A DNA stretch of 64,000 nt from JAIBJN01 sp963775395 (lineage in GTDB: Bacteria > Actinomycetota > Thermoleophilia > Gaiellales > Gaiellaceae), in the NCBI GenBank assembly GCA_963775395.1, contig CAVZIX010000016.1, forward strand, positions 1-64,000. Direction: 5' to 3'. The position numbers and the translations under genes were made by a program. This document shows, piece after piece, positions 8,630 through 17,427 of the stretch; within the stretch, counting starts at the first letter, position 1; each line of letters starts with the position of its first letter. The notes below the pieces were generated by a model, which saw nothing but the letters and a program-made list of their open reading frames with translations, was not told the DNA's origin and made no database searches.

Positions 8630-8657
8630 GAGGGCGGCGGCACGCGCCGCCGCCCTC
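8630..8657 (+). terminator. GC-rich hairpin terminator after MMPL gene
   Basis: GAGGGCGGCGG and its complement GCCGCCGCCCTC flank a short loop ten bases behind the MMPL stop. There is no strong U-tract, as is common in high-GC actinobacteria. Confidence 0.6.
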
Positions 8658-8674
8658 GCTCTCTCGGAGCTCAC

Positions 8675-10000
8675 GTGAACGCCGCCGACCTGAAGCAAGC
8701 GCTGTCCGGCGAGGTGATCCTCCCGGACGACTCCGGCTTCGACGCCGCACGCTTGGGCTTCAACGCATTCGTCGACCGTCGCCCCGCAGTGATCGCCCGG
8801 TGCCTCGGGGCCGACGACATCGCAACCGCCTTCGCGTTCGCGCAGTCGAACGGGCTCGAGGTCGCGGTGCGCGGAGGCGGCCACAATCCGGCCGGGCATT
8901 GCGTTCTCGACGACGGGCTCGTGATCGACCTCTCGCAGATGCGCACCGTCGAGGTGGACGCCGAGACGCGGATCGCGCACGCGGGCGGCGGCTCGACCTG
9001 GCTCGACTTCGACACGGCGACGCAGGCCCACGGCCTCGTCACGCCCGGAGGCATCGTCGGGTCCACGGGGGTCTGCGGGCTGGCCCTGGGCGGTGGCATC
9101 GGGCACCTGACGGCGCAGTACGGCCTGACGTGCGACAACCTCGTCGGCGCGGAGCTCGTGACCCCGGACGGAAGCGTCGTGCAGGCCGACGAGGAGCTCC
9201 TCTGGGGGCTGCGCGGCGGCGGCGGGAACTTCGGCGTCGCGACGCGTCTCGATTTCCGTCTCCATCCGTTGGACGGCGTCGTCGGCGGTCTGCTCGCCTA
9301 TGGTGGAGTCGGCGTCCGCGACGCGCTCCGTGTCTTCCGGGACCTGGTCGCAAGCTCGCCGCGCGACCTGAGCTGCCAGGCCGTGCTCGGGCTCGACGAC
9401 GAGCTGACGCCGGCGCTGGTTGTCATCCCCTGCTACACGGGCTCGGACCCGGACCCAGCGGAGCTGCGCGAGCTGCGGGCCGCCCCCGGCCTCGTCGACG
9501 ACGGGGTGCGCTCTCGCCCCTTCACCGAGCAGCAGAGCCTCATCGACTCGCCGTACGGCGAGCAGCGCCACTACTGGAAGGGGCACTTCGTCAACGAGCT
9601 CCCCGATGAGCTCATCGACGAGCTGCTCCTGCGCGTTGCCGCGCTGGGGCGACCGCCGGGGGACATCCTCATCGAGTCCCTGCACGGCGCCCCGAAGGAC
9701 GTCGATCCCACCACGAGCGCCCTCTCCTACCGAGGCGCCGCGTTCAACGTCAGCGCGATGGCGACCTGGCAGGATCCAGCGCTCGATGCGGAGCACATCG
9801 CCTGGTCTCGCGAGACCGCGGCTGCGATCCAGCCGTGGGCGGTCAGCGGCGGGTACGCGAACTACATGCAGGCGGACGAGCCGATCGAGCGCGTCCGGGC
9901 AGCTTTCGGCGACGAGGCCTTCGACCGCCTCCAGGCGCTCAAGCGCCGCTACGACCCCGGCAACGTCCTGCGCCGGAACCAGAACATCCCGCCGGGCTAG
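8675..10000 (+). CDS. FAD-binding oxidoreductase, berberine-bridge-enzyme type
   Basis: GTG start 8675, 441 residues. The N-terminal FAD_binding_4 (PCMH-type) domain is marked by VAVRGGGHNPAGH, whose His is the usual covalent FAD attachment site, and by GLALGGGIGHLTAQYGLTCDNL. The C-terminal BBE segment contains NYMQADEPIERVRAAFG and RYDPGNVLRRNQNI. A second FAD-linking Cys is not at its canonical position, so a mono-covalent flavin is more likely. Such enzymes oxidise sugars, alcohols or secondary metabolites; the substrate cannot be inferred. No signal peptide is seen, and it lies between hairpins as a single-gene unit. Confidence 0.85.
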   Translation: MNAADLKQALSGEVILPDDSGFDAARLGFNAFVDRRPAVIARCLGADDIATAFAFAQSNGLEVAVRGGGHNPAGHCVLDDGLVIDLSQMRTVEVDAETRIAHAGGGSTWLDFDTATQAHGLVTPGGIVGSTGVCGLALGGGIGHLTAQYGLTCDNLVGAELVTPDGSVVQADEELLWGLRGGGGNFGVATRLDFRLHPLDGVVGGLLAYGGVGVRDALRVFRDLVASSPRDLSCQAVLGLDDELTPALVVIPCYTGSDPDPAELRELRAAPGLVDDGVRSRPFTEQQSLIDSPYGEQRHYWKGHFVNELPDELIDELLLRVAALGRPPGDILIESLHGAPKDVDPTTSALSYRGAAFNVSAMATWQDPALDAEHIAWSRETAAAIQPWAVSGGYANYMQADEPIERVRAAFGDEAFDRLQALKRRYDPGNVLRRNQNIPPG

Positions 10001-10112
10001 GCGCGCTGATCTGTTCGCGTTTCGTAAAGGCCCGTGGGGTTTCCCGTGGACGGAGCGTCTGTGCTCGTAGACGGCACTCCCCTCGCCGTCGCAAGCAACG
10101 AAAGGTGTACAC

Positions 10113-10631
10113 GTGAAGCGAATCCTCTCCCTCTCTGCCGTCGTACTCGCCGCCGTGGTCGTCCCGCTGGCGTCTGCAGCCCTGATCAAGGGGACGGCGG
10201 GCAACGACACGCTCACAGGGACAAGCGCCCGGGACTACATCCACGGCTACGCCGGCGACGACACCATCGTCGGCAGCGCAGGGCGCGACTACGCCTGGGG
10301 CGGAGCCGGGAACGACAGCGTCACCGGAAACGGGGGTACCGACCGCGTCTGGGGCGGCCCTGGAGACGACACGGTTGCCGGCGGGAACGGCGCCGACGTC
10401 TGGGTTGCGGGCGGAGACGGCAACGACACAGTGACCGGGGGCGACGGCGGCGACCGCCTCTTCGGGAACGCAGGCAACGACACGATCACTGGGGGGAGCG
10501 GCAACGACCGCATCTCCGGCGGCCGTGGGCAGGACACCATCACCTGCGGGGATGGGATGGACACCGTGCATGTCGACCGCACGGACACCGTCGCAGCTGA
10601 CTGCGAGCGGAAGCTTCCCGCCAGGCCGTAG
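10113..10631 (+). CDS. Secreted RTX-type calcium-binding repeat protein (172 aa)
   Basis: GTG start behind AAAGG. A Sec signal peptide (KRILSLSAVVLAAVVVPL, cleavage near ASA) precedes about seven nonapeptide-like repeats of the GGxGxDxhx type, for example GGAGNDSVTG, GGPGDDTVAG and GNAGNDTITG. These form a calcium-binding parallel beta-roll. Two C-terminal Cys (ITCGDGMD and AADCERK) could form a cap disulfide. There is no catalytic domain, so it is probably a small extracellular structural or calcium-binding protein. It is convergent with phoD across a strong hairpin, and a larger Asp/Gly-repeat secreted protein lies 2 kb away. Confidence 0.85.
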   Translation: MKRILSLSAVVLAAVVVPLASAALIKGTAGNDTLTGTSARDYIHGYAGDDTIVGSAGRDYAWGGAGNDSVTGNGGTDRVWGGPGDDTVAGGNGADVWVAGGDGNDTVTGGDGGDRLFGNAGNDTITGGSGNDRISGGRGQDTITCGDGMDTVHVDRTDTVAADCERKLPARP

Positions 10632-10641
10632 GGGAACCGAT

Positions 10642-10679
10642 CGAGATGCCCGGGCTGCTTCCTCGGCCCGGGCATCTCG
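10642..10679. terminator. Bidirectional hairpin between convergent genes
   Basis: Perfect 13-bp arms (CGAGATGCCCGGG and its complement) with a 12-base loop lie between the convergent RTX protein and PhoD stops. Confidence 0.75.
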
Positions 10680-10687
10680 AGTCTCTT

Positions 10688-12292
10688 TCAGGAAACGCGC
10701 ACCGCTCCCGGCCGGCCGTCCTCGACCTCGAACGAGGCGAACGTCTCGACGGGGGCCTCGGGCCGGCTGACGGTCGAGACCATGCGCAGGTCGGTGCGCC
10801 AGGTCTCGCGCTCGACCAGGCAGCGCACATAGCCCCGCCGGTCACCGTCGAAGAACTTGATGTGCGGGTTGGCCGGGATCATCGGCCCGTAGTACGGGCC
10901 GTAGACGGGACCGTCGCCGTTGGACGAGATCGAGGTACCGGAGAACTCGGTCGCGACCGTCGGCGAGGACGGGTCGGAGAAGTTGCGCTTGATGTCGCTG
11001 ACGAAGGTCGAATGCCAGTCCCCGGTGATCACGACCGGATTGCGCACGCGGCGCTGCTCCAGCCCGTCGACGATGCGCTGCCGCGCAACGGGATAGCCGT
11101 CCCAGGCGTCGTGCCAGTAGATCCGCGGGTCGCCCCGGTTGTGATCGAGCTGCGCCATGAGCACCTGCTGGGCGATCACGTTCCAGCGGGCACTCGAGCT
11201 CCCGAGCCCGTGCATGAGCCAGCGCTCCTGCTTCTCCCCCAGCAACGTCACCCTCGGGTCGAGCGACGCCTCGCAGCGGGGGAACTCGCCGTCCCCGCAC
11301 GGCTGGTTCGAGCGGTACTGCCGCGTGTCGAGGAGGCTGAGCTCGGCTAGGTCGCCCCACGTGATCCGCCGGTAGATCTTCAGGTCGTCGAAGCCCGGGA
11401 GCGAGGTGACGCGCAGCGGGATGTGCTCGTAGAACGCCTGGTAGCCGAAGGCGCGCCGAGCCGCGAACTCCGGGTTCGGCTCGCCCCCTTCCGGCGCCAG
11501 CCCCGCGTAGTCGTTTTGCACCTCGTGGTCGTCCCACACGATCATCCACGGGAAGAGCCGGTGCGCCCGCTGGAGGTCGGGGTCGCTCTTGTAGAGCGCG
11601 TGCTGCAGCCGGTAGCGGTCGAGCGTCGTGCAGTCGGGACGGAACTGGTCCGGGACCGGCACGTTCCGGAAGCCGCCGTTCGCGTCGATGCCGTACTCGT
11701 ATGTGTAGTCGCCGAGATGGACGACGAACTCGATGTCCTCCTCGGCCATGCGCCGATACGCCGAGTAGTAGCCGCCGTCCCAGCTCTGGCAGGAGGCGAA
11801 GGCGAAGGCGAGCGAGGAGACCCGCTCCCCGTACGGCGGCGCCGTCCGCGTGTGCCCGACCGGGCTCAGGTCGTCGCGATAGTCGAACTGGTAGTAGTAG
11901 TCGCGCCCGGGCTTGAGACCGTAGAGCTCGACGTGCACCGAGTGTGCGAGCTCCGGCAGCGCCACCACTCTCCCGCGCCGCACGACGTTGCGCATATCGG
12001 CGTCGGTGGCCAGGCGCCAGCCGACCGGCACCTTGCTCTGCGGCATCCCGCCGTCGGGCTCGAAGATCTGCGGCGCGAGCCGCGTCCAGAGCACGACGCC
12101 GTTCGGCAGCGGGTCGCCCGAGGCGACGCCGAGCTGGAACGGATCCGCGCCGAGGCTCGGGGCTGCGCCGGCGAGGTCGGCGCGGAGCTGCGAGAAGGCG
12201 GCGGCGCCGGCGAGCGCTCCCGTGAGCTGCAGGAAGCGGCGGCGGTCGAAGCGGGCGGTCGAGTTCTCCAGCAGGTCCTGTGCTCGAGGCAT
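10688..12292 (-). CDS. phoD: PhoD-like alkaline phosphatase/phosphodiesterase, Tat-exported
   Basis: 534 residues. The N-terminus has a twin-arginine motif (FDRRRFLQLTGALAG) followed by a hydrophobic core and an Ala-rich cleavage region. A PhoD N-terminal beta domain follows (FQLGVASGDPLPNGVVLWTR), then the metallophosphatase domain with FASCQSWDGG, HLGDYTYEYG, VWDDHEVQNDY, IAQQVLMAQ and VITGDWHSTF. PhoD enzymes hydrolyse phosphate mono- and diesters outside the cell and use Ca2+/Fe3+ in characterised members. Its neighbours are two secreted Asp/Gly-repeat proteins, one convergent and one divergent. Regulation is not visible; no Pho-box is evident. Confidence 0.92.
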   Translation of the reverse strand: MPRAQDLLENSTARFDRRRFLQLTGALAGAAAFSQLRADLAGAAPSLGADPFQLGVASGDPLPNGVVLWTRLAPQIFEPDGGMPQSKVPVGWRLATDADMRNVVRRGRVVALPELAHSVHVELYGLKPGRDYYYQFDYRDDLSPVGHTRTAPPYGERVSSLAFAFASCQSWDGGYYSAYRRMAEEDIEFVVHLGDYTYEYGIDANGGFRNVPVPDQFRPDCTTLDRYRLQHALYKSDPDLQRAHRLFPWMIVWDDHEVQNDYAGLAPEGGEPNPEFAARRAFGYQAFYEHIPLRVTSLPGFDDLKIYRRITWGDLAELSLLDTRQYRSNQPCGDGEFPRCEASLDPRVTLLGEKQERWLMHGLGSSSARWNVIAQQVLMAQLDHNRGDPRIYWHDAWDGYPVARQRIVDGLEQRRVRNPVVITGDWHSTFVSDIKRNFSDPSSPTVATEFSGTSISSNGDGPVYGPYYGPMIPANPHIKFFDGDRRGYVRCLVERETWRTDLRMVSTVSRPEAPVETFASFEVEDGRPGAVRVS

Positions 12293-12555
12293 AGCTCTCC
12301 CCCTTGTAGTCAGCGCACGATAGACGGCCTCGCGAATCGCGGCGCCCGCGGATTCACTCCGGTTGCATAGGCGAGGTCCGTGTTCCGGTGCGGTGACGCG
12401 GTGGTGGCGAACTGGCGGTCGGCCTCTGACGAGGCCGCTAGGAGGGGCCAGCCTCGGTCCAGGGGTTTCCCCGAAGAGACGGCGACCCCTCGCGAGCGAC
12501 CATCGAGCCAGTCATCGAGCAACTGCTCGCAATCCGACTGGCAAAGGGGAAGAGG
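12293..12555 (+). other. Divergent intergenic region / leader with small hairpins
   Basis: The 263 bases between phoD and the secreted repeat protein hold GGCCTC-TGAC-GAGGCC (12421-12436), an AGGGGTTTCCCC hairpin, and the weak ribosome site GGGGAAGAGG before the ATG at 12556. I could not match it to a known riboswitch class. It presumably contains divergent promoters for both secreted proteins. Confidence 0.4.
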
Positions 12556-14379
12556 ATGTCTGCATACACACACAGGGAGCCGCGCTCGGGCTCGGGCGGC
12601 CACGCGTTGGCGCGCCTGATCGCCGTCGTCGCGGTTCTTGTCACCGTGCTCGGCATAGCGGCAGAGCGCGCGCACGCCGGCTACTCGGCGCGGGTCAACA
12701 ACGGAACGCTGACGCTCACGGGCAACGGAGCGAGCGATCAGCTCGCCCTCCGGCTGCAGGCAGGAGTCCCGACCACGCTTCAGGTCGACGTCGGGGACAA
12801 CGGCTCGGCCGACCTCAGCTTCGACCGCGCCGCGTTCGACAGGATCGTCGTCAACGCGGGCGGCGGCAACGACCGCGTCAGGATGGACGAGGCGAACGGT
12901 GTCTTCACGGACACGGAGACGACCTCGATGAACGGCCAGGACGGCTACGACACGCTGCTCGGCGGCGCGGGCGCCGAGACGTTCCTCGGCGGGGCGCAGA
13001 ACGACCGCGTGGACGGCAACGCCGGGGCCGACATCGGAATCCTCGGCACCGGCCACGACACGTTCGTCTGGGATCCCGGCGACGGCAGCGACATCGTCGA
13101 GGGCCAGGGCGGCACGGACAGGCTCCTCTTCAACGGCTCCGGAGGCAACGAGAACTTCGACTTCTCCGCCAACGGCAACCGCCTCCGCTTCTTCCGCGAC
13201 CTCGGCAACATCACCATGGACACCGACAACGTCGAACGGGTCGACCTCGAAGCACTCGGCGGCGCCGACAACGCGGTCGTCAACGACCTCACCGGCACCG
13301 ACGTCACGCTGGCGAACATCGACCTCGAAGGCGTCCTCGGCGGCGGAGCCGGCGACGGACAGCCCGACACCATCACCGCCAAGGGCACTGCGGGCGCGGA
13401 TCTGATCAACGTGGCCTCCGCCTCCGGGGCGATCGCGGTCGACGGCCTCGCCGCCGACGTGCTGGTCCGGCGAGCGGAGCAGGGAAGCGACCTGCTCACG
13501 ATCGACGGGCGCGGCGGCGGCGACCTCGTGAAGGTGTTCGGCTCGGCGGCATGGGATGTCATCGACATCGCCCCGTCGCCGGTGCCCGGCAACGCACGGG
13601 TGACCGCTTCGAACATCCCCGCCTTCGTGGACGTGGCGGGCGCCGAAACGCTCGCCGTCAAGGGCCTCGACGGCAGGGACACGATCTCTGGCGCGAGCGG
13701 CCTGGCGGCATTGCTCGAGCTCCAGCTGTTCGGCAACGACGGCTACGACACGCTCAACGGCGGCGACGGCCCGGACGCGCTCGTCGGCGGGGCGCAGAAC
13801 GACCGCGTGGACGGCAACGCCGGGGCCGACATCGGAATCCTCGGCACCGGCCACGACACGTTCGTCTGGGATCCCGGCGACGGCAGCGACATCGTCGAGG
13901 GCCAGGGCGGCACGGACAGGCTCCTGTTCAACGGCTCCGGAGGCAACGAGAACTTCGACTTCTCCGCCAACGGCAACCGCCTCCGCTTCTTCCGCGACCT
14001 CGGCAACATCACCATGGACACCGACAACGTCGAACGGGTCGACCTCGAAGCACTCGGCGGCGCCGACAACGCGGTCGTCAACGACCTCACCGGCACCGAC
14101 GTCACGCTGGCGAACATCGACCTCGAAGGCGTCCTCGGCGGCGGCGCCGGAGACGGACAGCCCGACACCATCACCATGAACGGCACGAACGCCCGCGACG
14201 ACTTCCGAGTCCGCCGCGACGGCGACATCGTGGACGTGACGGGCATTGCTCCCCGCGTGCGGATCGCGCACTCGGAGGCGGCCAACGACCGGCTCATCCT
14301 GAACGGCCTCGGCGGCAACGACAGGTTCTTCGTCGGTGCCGGCCTGGGTGCCTTGATCCAGCTCACCGTCAACCAGTAA
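12556..14379 (+). CDS. Secreted Asp/Gly-rich repeat protein with a duplicated ~130-aa block
   Basis: 607 residues with a signal peptide (basic n-region, core LIAVVAVLVTVLGIAA, cleavage near AHA). The mature chain is rich in GxDxh beta-roll-like turns, related to but more irregular than RTX repeats. A block running from GGAQNDRVDG to GDGQPDTIT occurs twice, in bases 12986-13377 and 13784-14175, with identical protein sequence. No catalytic motif or anchor is visible. It is probably an extracellular calcium-binding or adhesive protein. It is divergent from phoD and ends at a hairpin. Confidence 0.8.
   Translation: MSAYTHREPRSGSGGHALARLIAVVAVLVTVLGIAAERAHAGYSARVNNGTLTLTGNGASDQLALRLQAGVPTTLQVDVGDNGSADLSFDRAAFDRIVVNAGGGNDRVRMDEANGVFTDTETTSMNGQDGYDTLLGGAGAETFLGGAQNDRVDGNAGADIGILGTGHDTFVWDPGDGSDIVEGQGGTDRLLFNGSGGNENFDFSANGNRLRFFRDLGNITMDTDNVERVDLEALGGADNAVVNDLTGTDVTLANIDLEGVLGGGAGDGQPDTITAKGTAGADLINVASASGAIAVDGLAADVLVRRAEQGSDLLTIDGRGGGDLVKVFGSAAWDVIDIAPSPVPGNARVTASNIPAFVDVAGAETLAVKGLDGRDTISGASGLAALLELQLFGNDGYDTLNGGDGPDALVGGAQNDRVDGNAGADIGILGTGHDTFVWDPGDGSDIVEGQGGTDRLLFNGSGGNENFDFSANGNRLRFFRDLGNITMDTDNVERVDLEALGGADNAVVNDLTGTDVTLANIDLEGVLGGGAGDGQPDTITMNGTNARDDFRVRRDGDIVDVTGIAPRVRIAHSEAANDRLILNGLGGNDRFFVGAGLGALIQLTVNQ
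12986..13377 (+). repeat. Internal repeat, copy 1 (392 bp)
   Basis: Matches 13784-14175 (offset 798) with three mismatches that I could find (CTC/CTG, GGA/GGC, GGC/GGA), all synonymous and in frame. A more divergent match continues upstream as a GYDTL-containing segment. Confidence 0.9.
13784..14175 (+). repeat. Internal repeat, copy 2 (392 bp)
   Basis: Second copy of the 12986-13377 block, in the same frame and orientation, encoding the same residues. The near-identity of the DNA suggests recent duplication or gene conversion. Confidence 0.9.
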
Positions 14380-14397
14380 GCCGAACGTACCACCGCA

Positions 14398-14427
14398 GAC
14401 AGGGGCCTCCTACGGGAGGCCTCTGTC
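14398..14427. terminator. Hairpin between convergent genes
   Basis: GACAGGGGCCTCC pairs with GGAGGCCTCTGTC across a three-base loop, with one G-T wobble, between the secreted repeat protein and the LuxR-family gene. Confidence 0.7.
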
Positions 14428-14433
14428 GTTCTC

Positions 14434-17253
14434 CTACGAGGCGGCGGAGGCCGTCGCCGGAGCCTCGGTGGCGAACCGCCTGATCAGCTCCCCGCGCGCG
14501 CGCAGGTTCAGCTTGCGATAGATCCGCCCGAGGTGGAACTCGATCGTCTTGTGCGACAGGAACAGGGCTGCGCCGACCTCGCGGTTCGTCATGCCCCGGG
14601 CCACGTGAAGAGCGATCTGGAGCTCCTGCGGCGTCAACTCGTCCTGCTCCCACGCCTTCCGGCGGCGGAGCTTTTGACCGGTTGCCCGCAGCTCCGCGCG
14701 CGCCCGTTCTGCCCAGGCCTCCGCACCCATCTCCTCGAAGGCCTCCAGCGCAACCTTGAGCTGCTCGCGCGCGTCGACGCGCCTCGCAGCGCGGCGCAGG
14801 CGCTCGCCGTAGCAGAGCCGCGTTCGCGCGAGAGCCCAGCGATCGTCCGAGCGCCCGTGCTCGGCGAAGGCCTCTGCGAAGCAGCCCTCGAACCTCTCGT
14901 CGGAGGCGAGCAGCCCGCGGCCGCGGGCACCACCCGCGAGCCCAACCGGGCTCTGACACTCGAGGGACGTCCCTAGGGCGGCGAGCGCACTCTCCGCTTC
15001 CGCGCCTCGCCCCGCGCGCGCATAGACCTCGACGAGCTCGGCCCGCGGGATGATGACGCGGGAGTGAATGCCGAGCTCCTCGAGCCCGCGCGCCGCAGCT
15101 TCGAGATCGTGCGCCGCCTCGTCGAGCTTTCCGAGCACGAGCTCGAGCAGCCCGAGCGACTGCCGGAGCCAGACGCGGTAGCCGCGCAGCCCGGCCTCCT
15201 CCAAGGGCTCCTCCAGTTCCTCTGCGTAGCGCCGGCACTCGCGCTCCGCCCCTCGCTTCGCCGTGATCGCGGCAAGGATGAGCAGGGCCTGCACGCGCGG
15301 AAGCCAGAGATCCATCTCTCGGGCCAGCGCGAGAGCCTCGGACGCCGCCGCGTACGCCTCGCTCAGAAGCCCGGCGCGGTTCGCATGCCAGGCCTGCTGG
15401 TAGAGCAGGTACGGCAGCAAGCCGACCGCACCCTGCTCCCGCGCCCGGTCGACGTCACGGGAGGCGTATGCAAACGCGTCGTTCGATCGCTCCAGCCACT
15501 CCAGCGCGACGCCGATGCGGAGGAGGCTCAGCGAATCAAGCTGCGCGTCGAAGTCCTCCGCGGACTCCACCGCCCGCTCGAGCAGGGGCGTGCCCTCCGT
15601 CGAGCGCCCGACATAGCAGAGGACCCAGCCGAGCGTGAGCGACACGCGCCGGCGGATCTCGTCGTCGTCCGACTCGGCGGCAAGCGCGTGGGCGCGCTCG
15701 GCGGCGGCGAGCATGCCCGGAGCGTCCCCGATGCCGAGCCTGGCGCTGCACGCCTCCGTGCAGATCTCGACCGCGAGCCGAGGATCCACGTCTTCGAGCA
15801 AGACAGATGCCTCCACGAGCAGGTCGCCGGCACGCTTCGGCCTGCCGGCGAGGTACTCGATCCGCCCCTGGAGCCTCAGCGCCTCGGCCTTGAGGCGCGG
15901 CTGGCGGTCCGCCTGGAGCGGTGCCGCCAGGAGCGCCAGGGCGTCGTCGGCACGACCCGCGTGCAGCGCTGCGTCGGCGGCCGCAGCGAGTCGCGGCAGG
16001 CGCAGCTCCTCGTCGGCCGTCAGGCTCGCCGCCCGCTCCAGCGCCGCAGCCGCGGCGGCGTAGCTCGAGCGCGACAGAGCCTGCTGCGCGGCGAGCTCGA
16101 GGGCAGCTGCGGCCTCCTCGTCCACGCCCAGAGCGGCCCAGCCGAGATGCCAGGCCCGGCGCTCCGGATCGTTGCGATCGCGCATCGCGTCCGCGAGCGC
16201 CCTGTGCGCCTCCCGGCGCTCGGACGGCGGAGCGCCGTGGAACACTGCCGATCGGACGAGGGGATGGCGAAAGTCGATTCGTCCGTCGGCAATGGCGATC
16301 AGCCCTGCGTCCTCGGCCGCTTCGAGCGCAGCGCTCTCGATCCCGAGCGCCTCCAGCGCTTCCGCGACCGGCGCCAGCTCCGTCGAGAGGGAGACGGCGG
16401 CAACAAGCAAGGCGCGCTGGGAGTCGGCGGGGAGCGTCTCGGCGCGCCAGGTGAACGCTCGCTCGAGCGTCGCACCCGCGGGGACGGGCTCGGGCAGCGG
16501 CTCTCGCCCGCTGAGCTGCTCGGCGTCGAGCAGGCTCTGCACCTCGAGCAGGGCCAGCGGGTTCCCCTGCGTCGCCTCCCACAGCCGCTCGACGACCTCG
16601 GAGGCGACGGCCGGTCCGTCACAGCAGGCGAGCAGCTGCACCGTCTCGTCCGCTGTGAGCCCGCCGAGCTCGAGACTGTCGATTCCGGGCGCTGCGAAGC
16701 CTCGGCCCTCACCCTCGCGAACGGCGAAGAGGATCGCCACGGAGTCCGCGTCGAGCCGCTTCGCCGCGAACAGAAGGGCGTCCGTCGTCGCGCAGTCGAG
16801 CCACTGCGCGTCGTCGACGACCACGAGCAGCGGGCTCGATTCGGCCGCCGCAGCGAGAAGGCTCAGGGTCGCCGCGCCGATCGTGAAGCGGTCGTGCATC
16901 TCGGGCTCGCACAGGCCCAGGGCGCTGCGCAGCGCCTTCGCCTGCTGCGATGGGATCTGCGGAAGGTGCTCGAGAAACGGGCGGAGCAGCTCGAGAAGGC
17001 CCGAGAACTGCAGCTCGGCCTCCGACTCGACGCCGAGAGCGCGCACGACGGTCATCCCGTCGGCTCGCTCCGCGGCATGCCCGAGCAGTGCTGTCTTGCC
17101 GATCCCCGCCTCCCCCCGGACGACGAGTGCGTCACTGTGGCCGCTCCGGGCTTGCTCGAGCAGCTCGTCGATCCGGGCGCGCTCGCGCTCCCGGCCGACC
17201 AGCACGGACGCGACAGATCCCAGGCCTCCCGCCCGCGGCAACGCGATCGCCAT
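14434..17253 (-). CDS. LuxR-family regulator with AAA ATPase domain (LAL type)
   Basis: About 939 residues. The N-terminal AAA_16-type ATPase domain has Walker A GEAGIGKTALL and Walker B LLVVVDDAQWLD. The middle is a long Ala/Leu/Glu-rich helical TPR-like array. The C-terminal GerE/LuxR helix-turn-helix is ELTPQELQIALHVARGMTN then LSHKTIEFHLGRIYRKL. LAL regulators are large ATP-dependent activators, often with small-molecule inducers; the target is unknown. I prefer the ATG at 17253, with GAGGTG just upstream, over the GTG at 17256. It is divergent from an alpha/beta hydrolase, a possible target. Confidence 0.88.
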   Translation of the reverse strand: MAIALPRAGGLGSVASVLVGRERERARIDELLEQARSGHSDALVVRGEAGIGKTALLGHAAERADGMTVVRALGVESEAELQFSGLLELLRPFLEHLPQIPSQQAKALRSALGLCEPEMHDRFTIGAATLSLLAAAAESSPLLVVVDDAQWLDCATTDALLFAAKRLDADSVAILFAVREGEGRGFAAPGIDSLELGGLTADETVQLLACCDGPAVASEVVERLWEATQGNPLALLEVQSLLDAEQLSGREPLPEPVPAGATLERAFTWRAETLPADSQRALLVAAVSLSTELAPVAEALEALGIESAALEAAEDAGLIAIADGRIDFRHPLVRSAVFHGAPPSERREAHRALADAMRDRNDPERRAWHLGWAALGVDEEAAAALELAAQQALSRSSYAAAAAALERAASLTADEELRLPRLAAAADAALHAGRADDALALLAAPLQADRQPRLKAEALRLQGRIEYLAGRPKRAGDLLVEASVLLEDVDPRLAVEICTEACSARLGIGDAPGMLAAAERAHALAAESDDDEIRRRVSLTLGWVLCYVGRSTEGTPLLERAVESAEDFDAQLDSLSLLRIGVALEWLERSNDAFAYASRDVDRAREQGAVGLLPYLLYQQAWHANRAGLLSEAYAAASEALALAREMDLWLPRVQALLILAAITAKRGAERECRRYAEELEEPLEEAGLRGYRVWLRQSLGLLELVLGKLDEAAHDLEAAARGLEELGIHSRVIIPRAELVEVYARAGRGAEAESALAALGTSLECQSPVGLAGGARGRGLLASDERFEGCFAEAFAEHGRSDDRWALARTRLCYGERLRRAARRVDAREQLKVALEAFEEMGAEAWAERARAELRATGQKLRRRKAWEQDELTPQELQIALHVARGMTNREVGAALFLSHKTIEFHLGRIYRKLNLRARGELIRRFATEAPATASAAS

Positions 17254-17427
17254 CACACCTCGCCGATCTTCACCTGGGCGTCTTCCTGGCTGAGCTCCGA
17301 CAGCGTTCCCTCCAGCTCGGGGTGCGATGAGCCCGTCGATTCGCTAGACGCCGATCGCGGGGCCCGTCTTCCCTGCGGCCACGCACGTAGTGTTTCCAGG
17401 GTCACCCCCAGCGAGAAGGGAGCCGCT

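Noticed and set aside
6095..10216. A 1373-codon open frame on the minus strand
   Set aside because: It lies antisense to the MMPL and flavoprotein genes, is Arg/Asp/Glu-rich with no family motif, and arises from scarce stops at high GC.
12310..12555. Cyclic-di-GMP or cyclic-di-AMP riboswitch upstream of the secreted protein
   Set aside because: Hairpins are present but the conserved core sequences of those classes could not be found.
12310..14271. Long repetitive minus-strand frame opposite the secreted repeat protein
   Set aside because: Its Val/Ala/Asp repeats are the mirror of the coding strand's 392-bp duplication; the plus frame has a signal peptide and sensible composition.
15064..17427. 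Plus-strand frame extending the alpha/beta hydrolase about 788 codons upstream
   Set aside because: It is antisense to the LuxR-family gene; the hydrolase has a clear ATG with a ribosome site at 17428.
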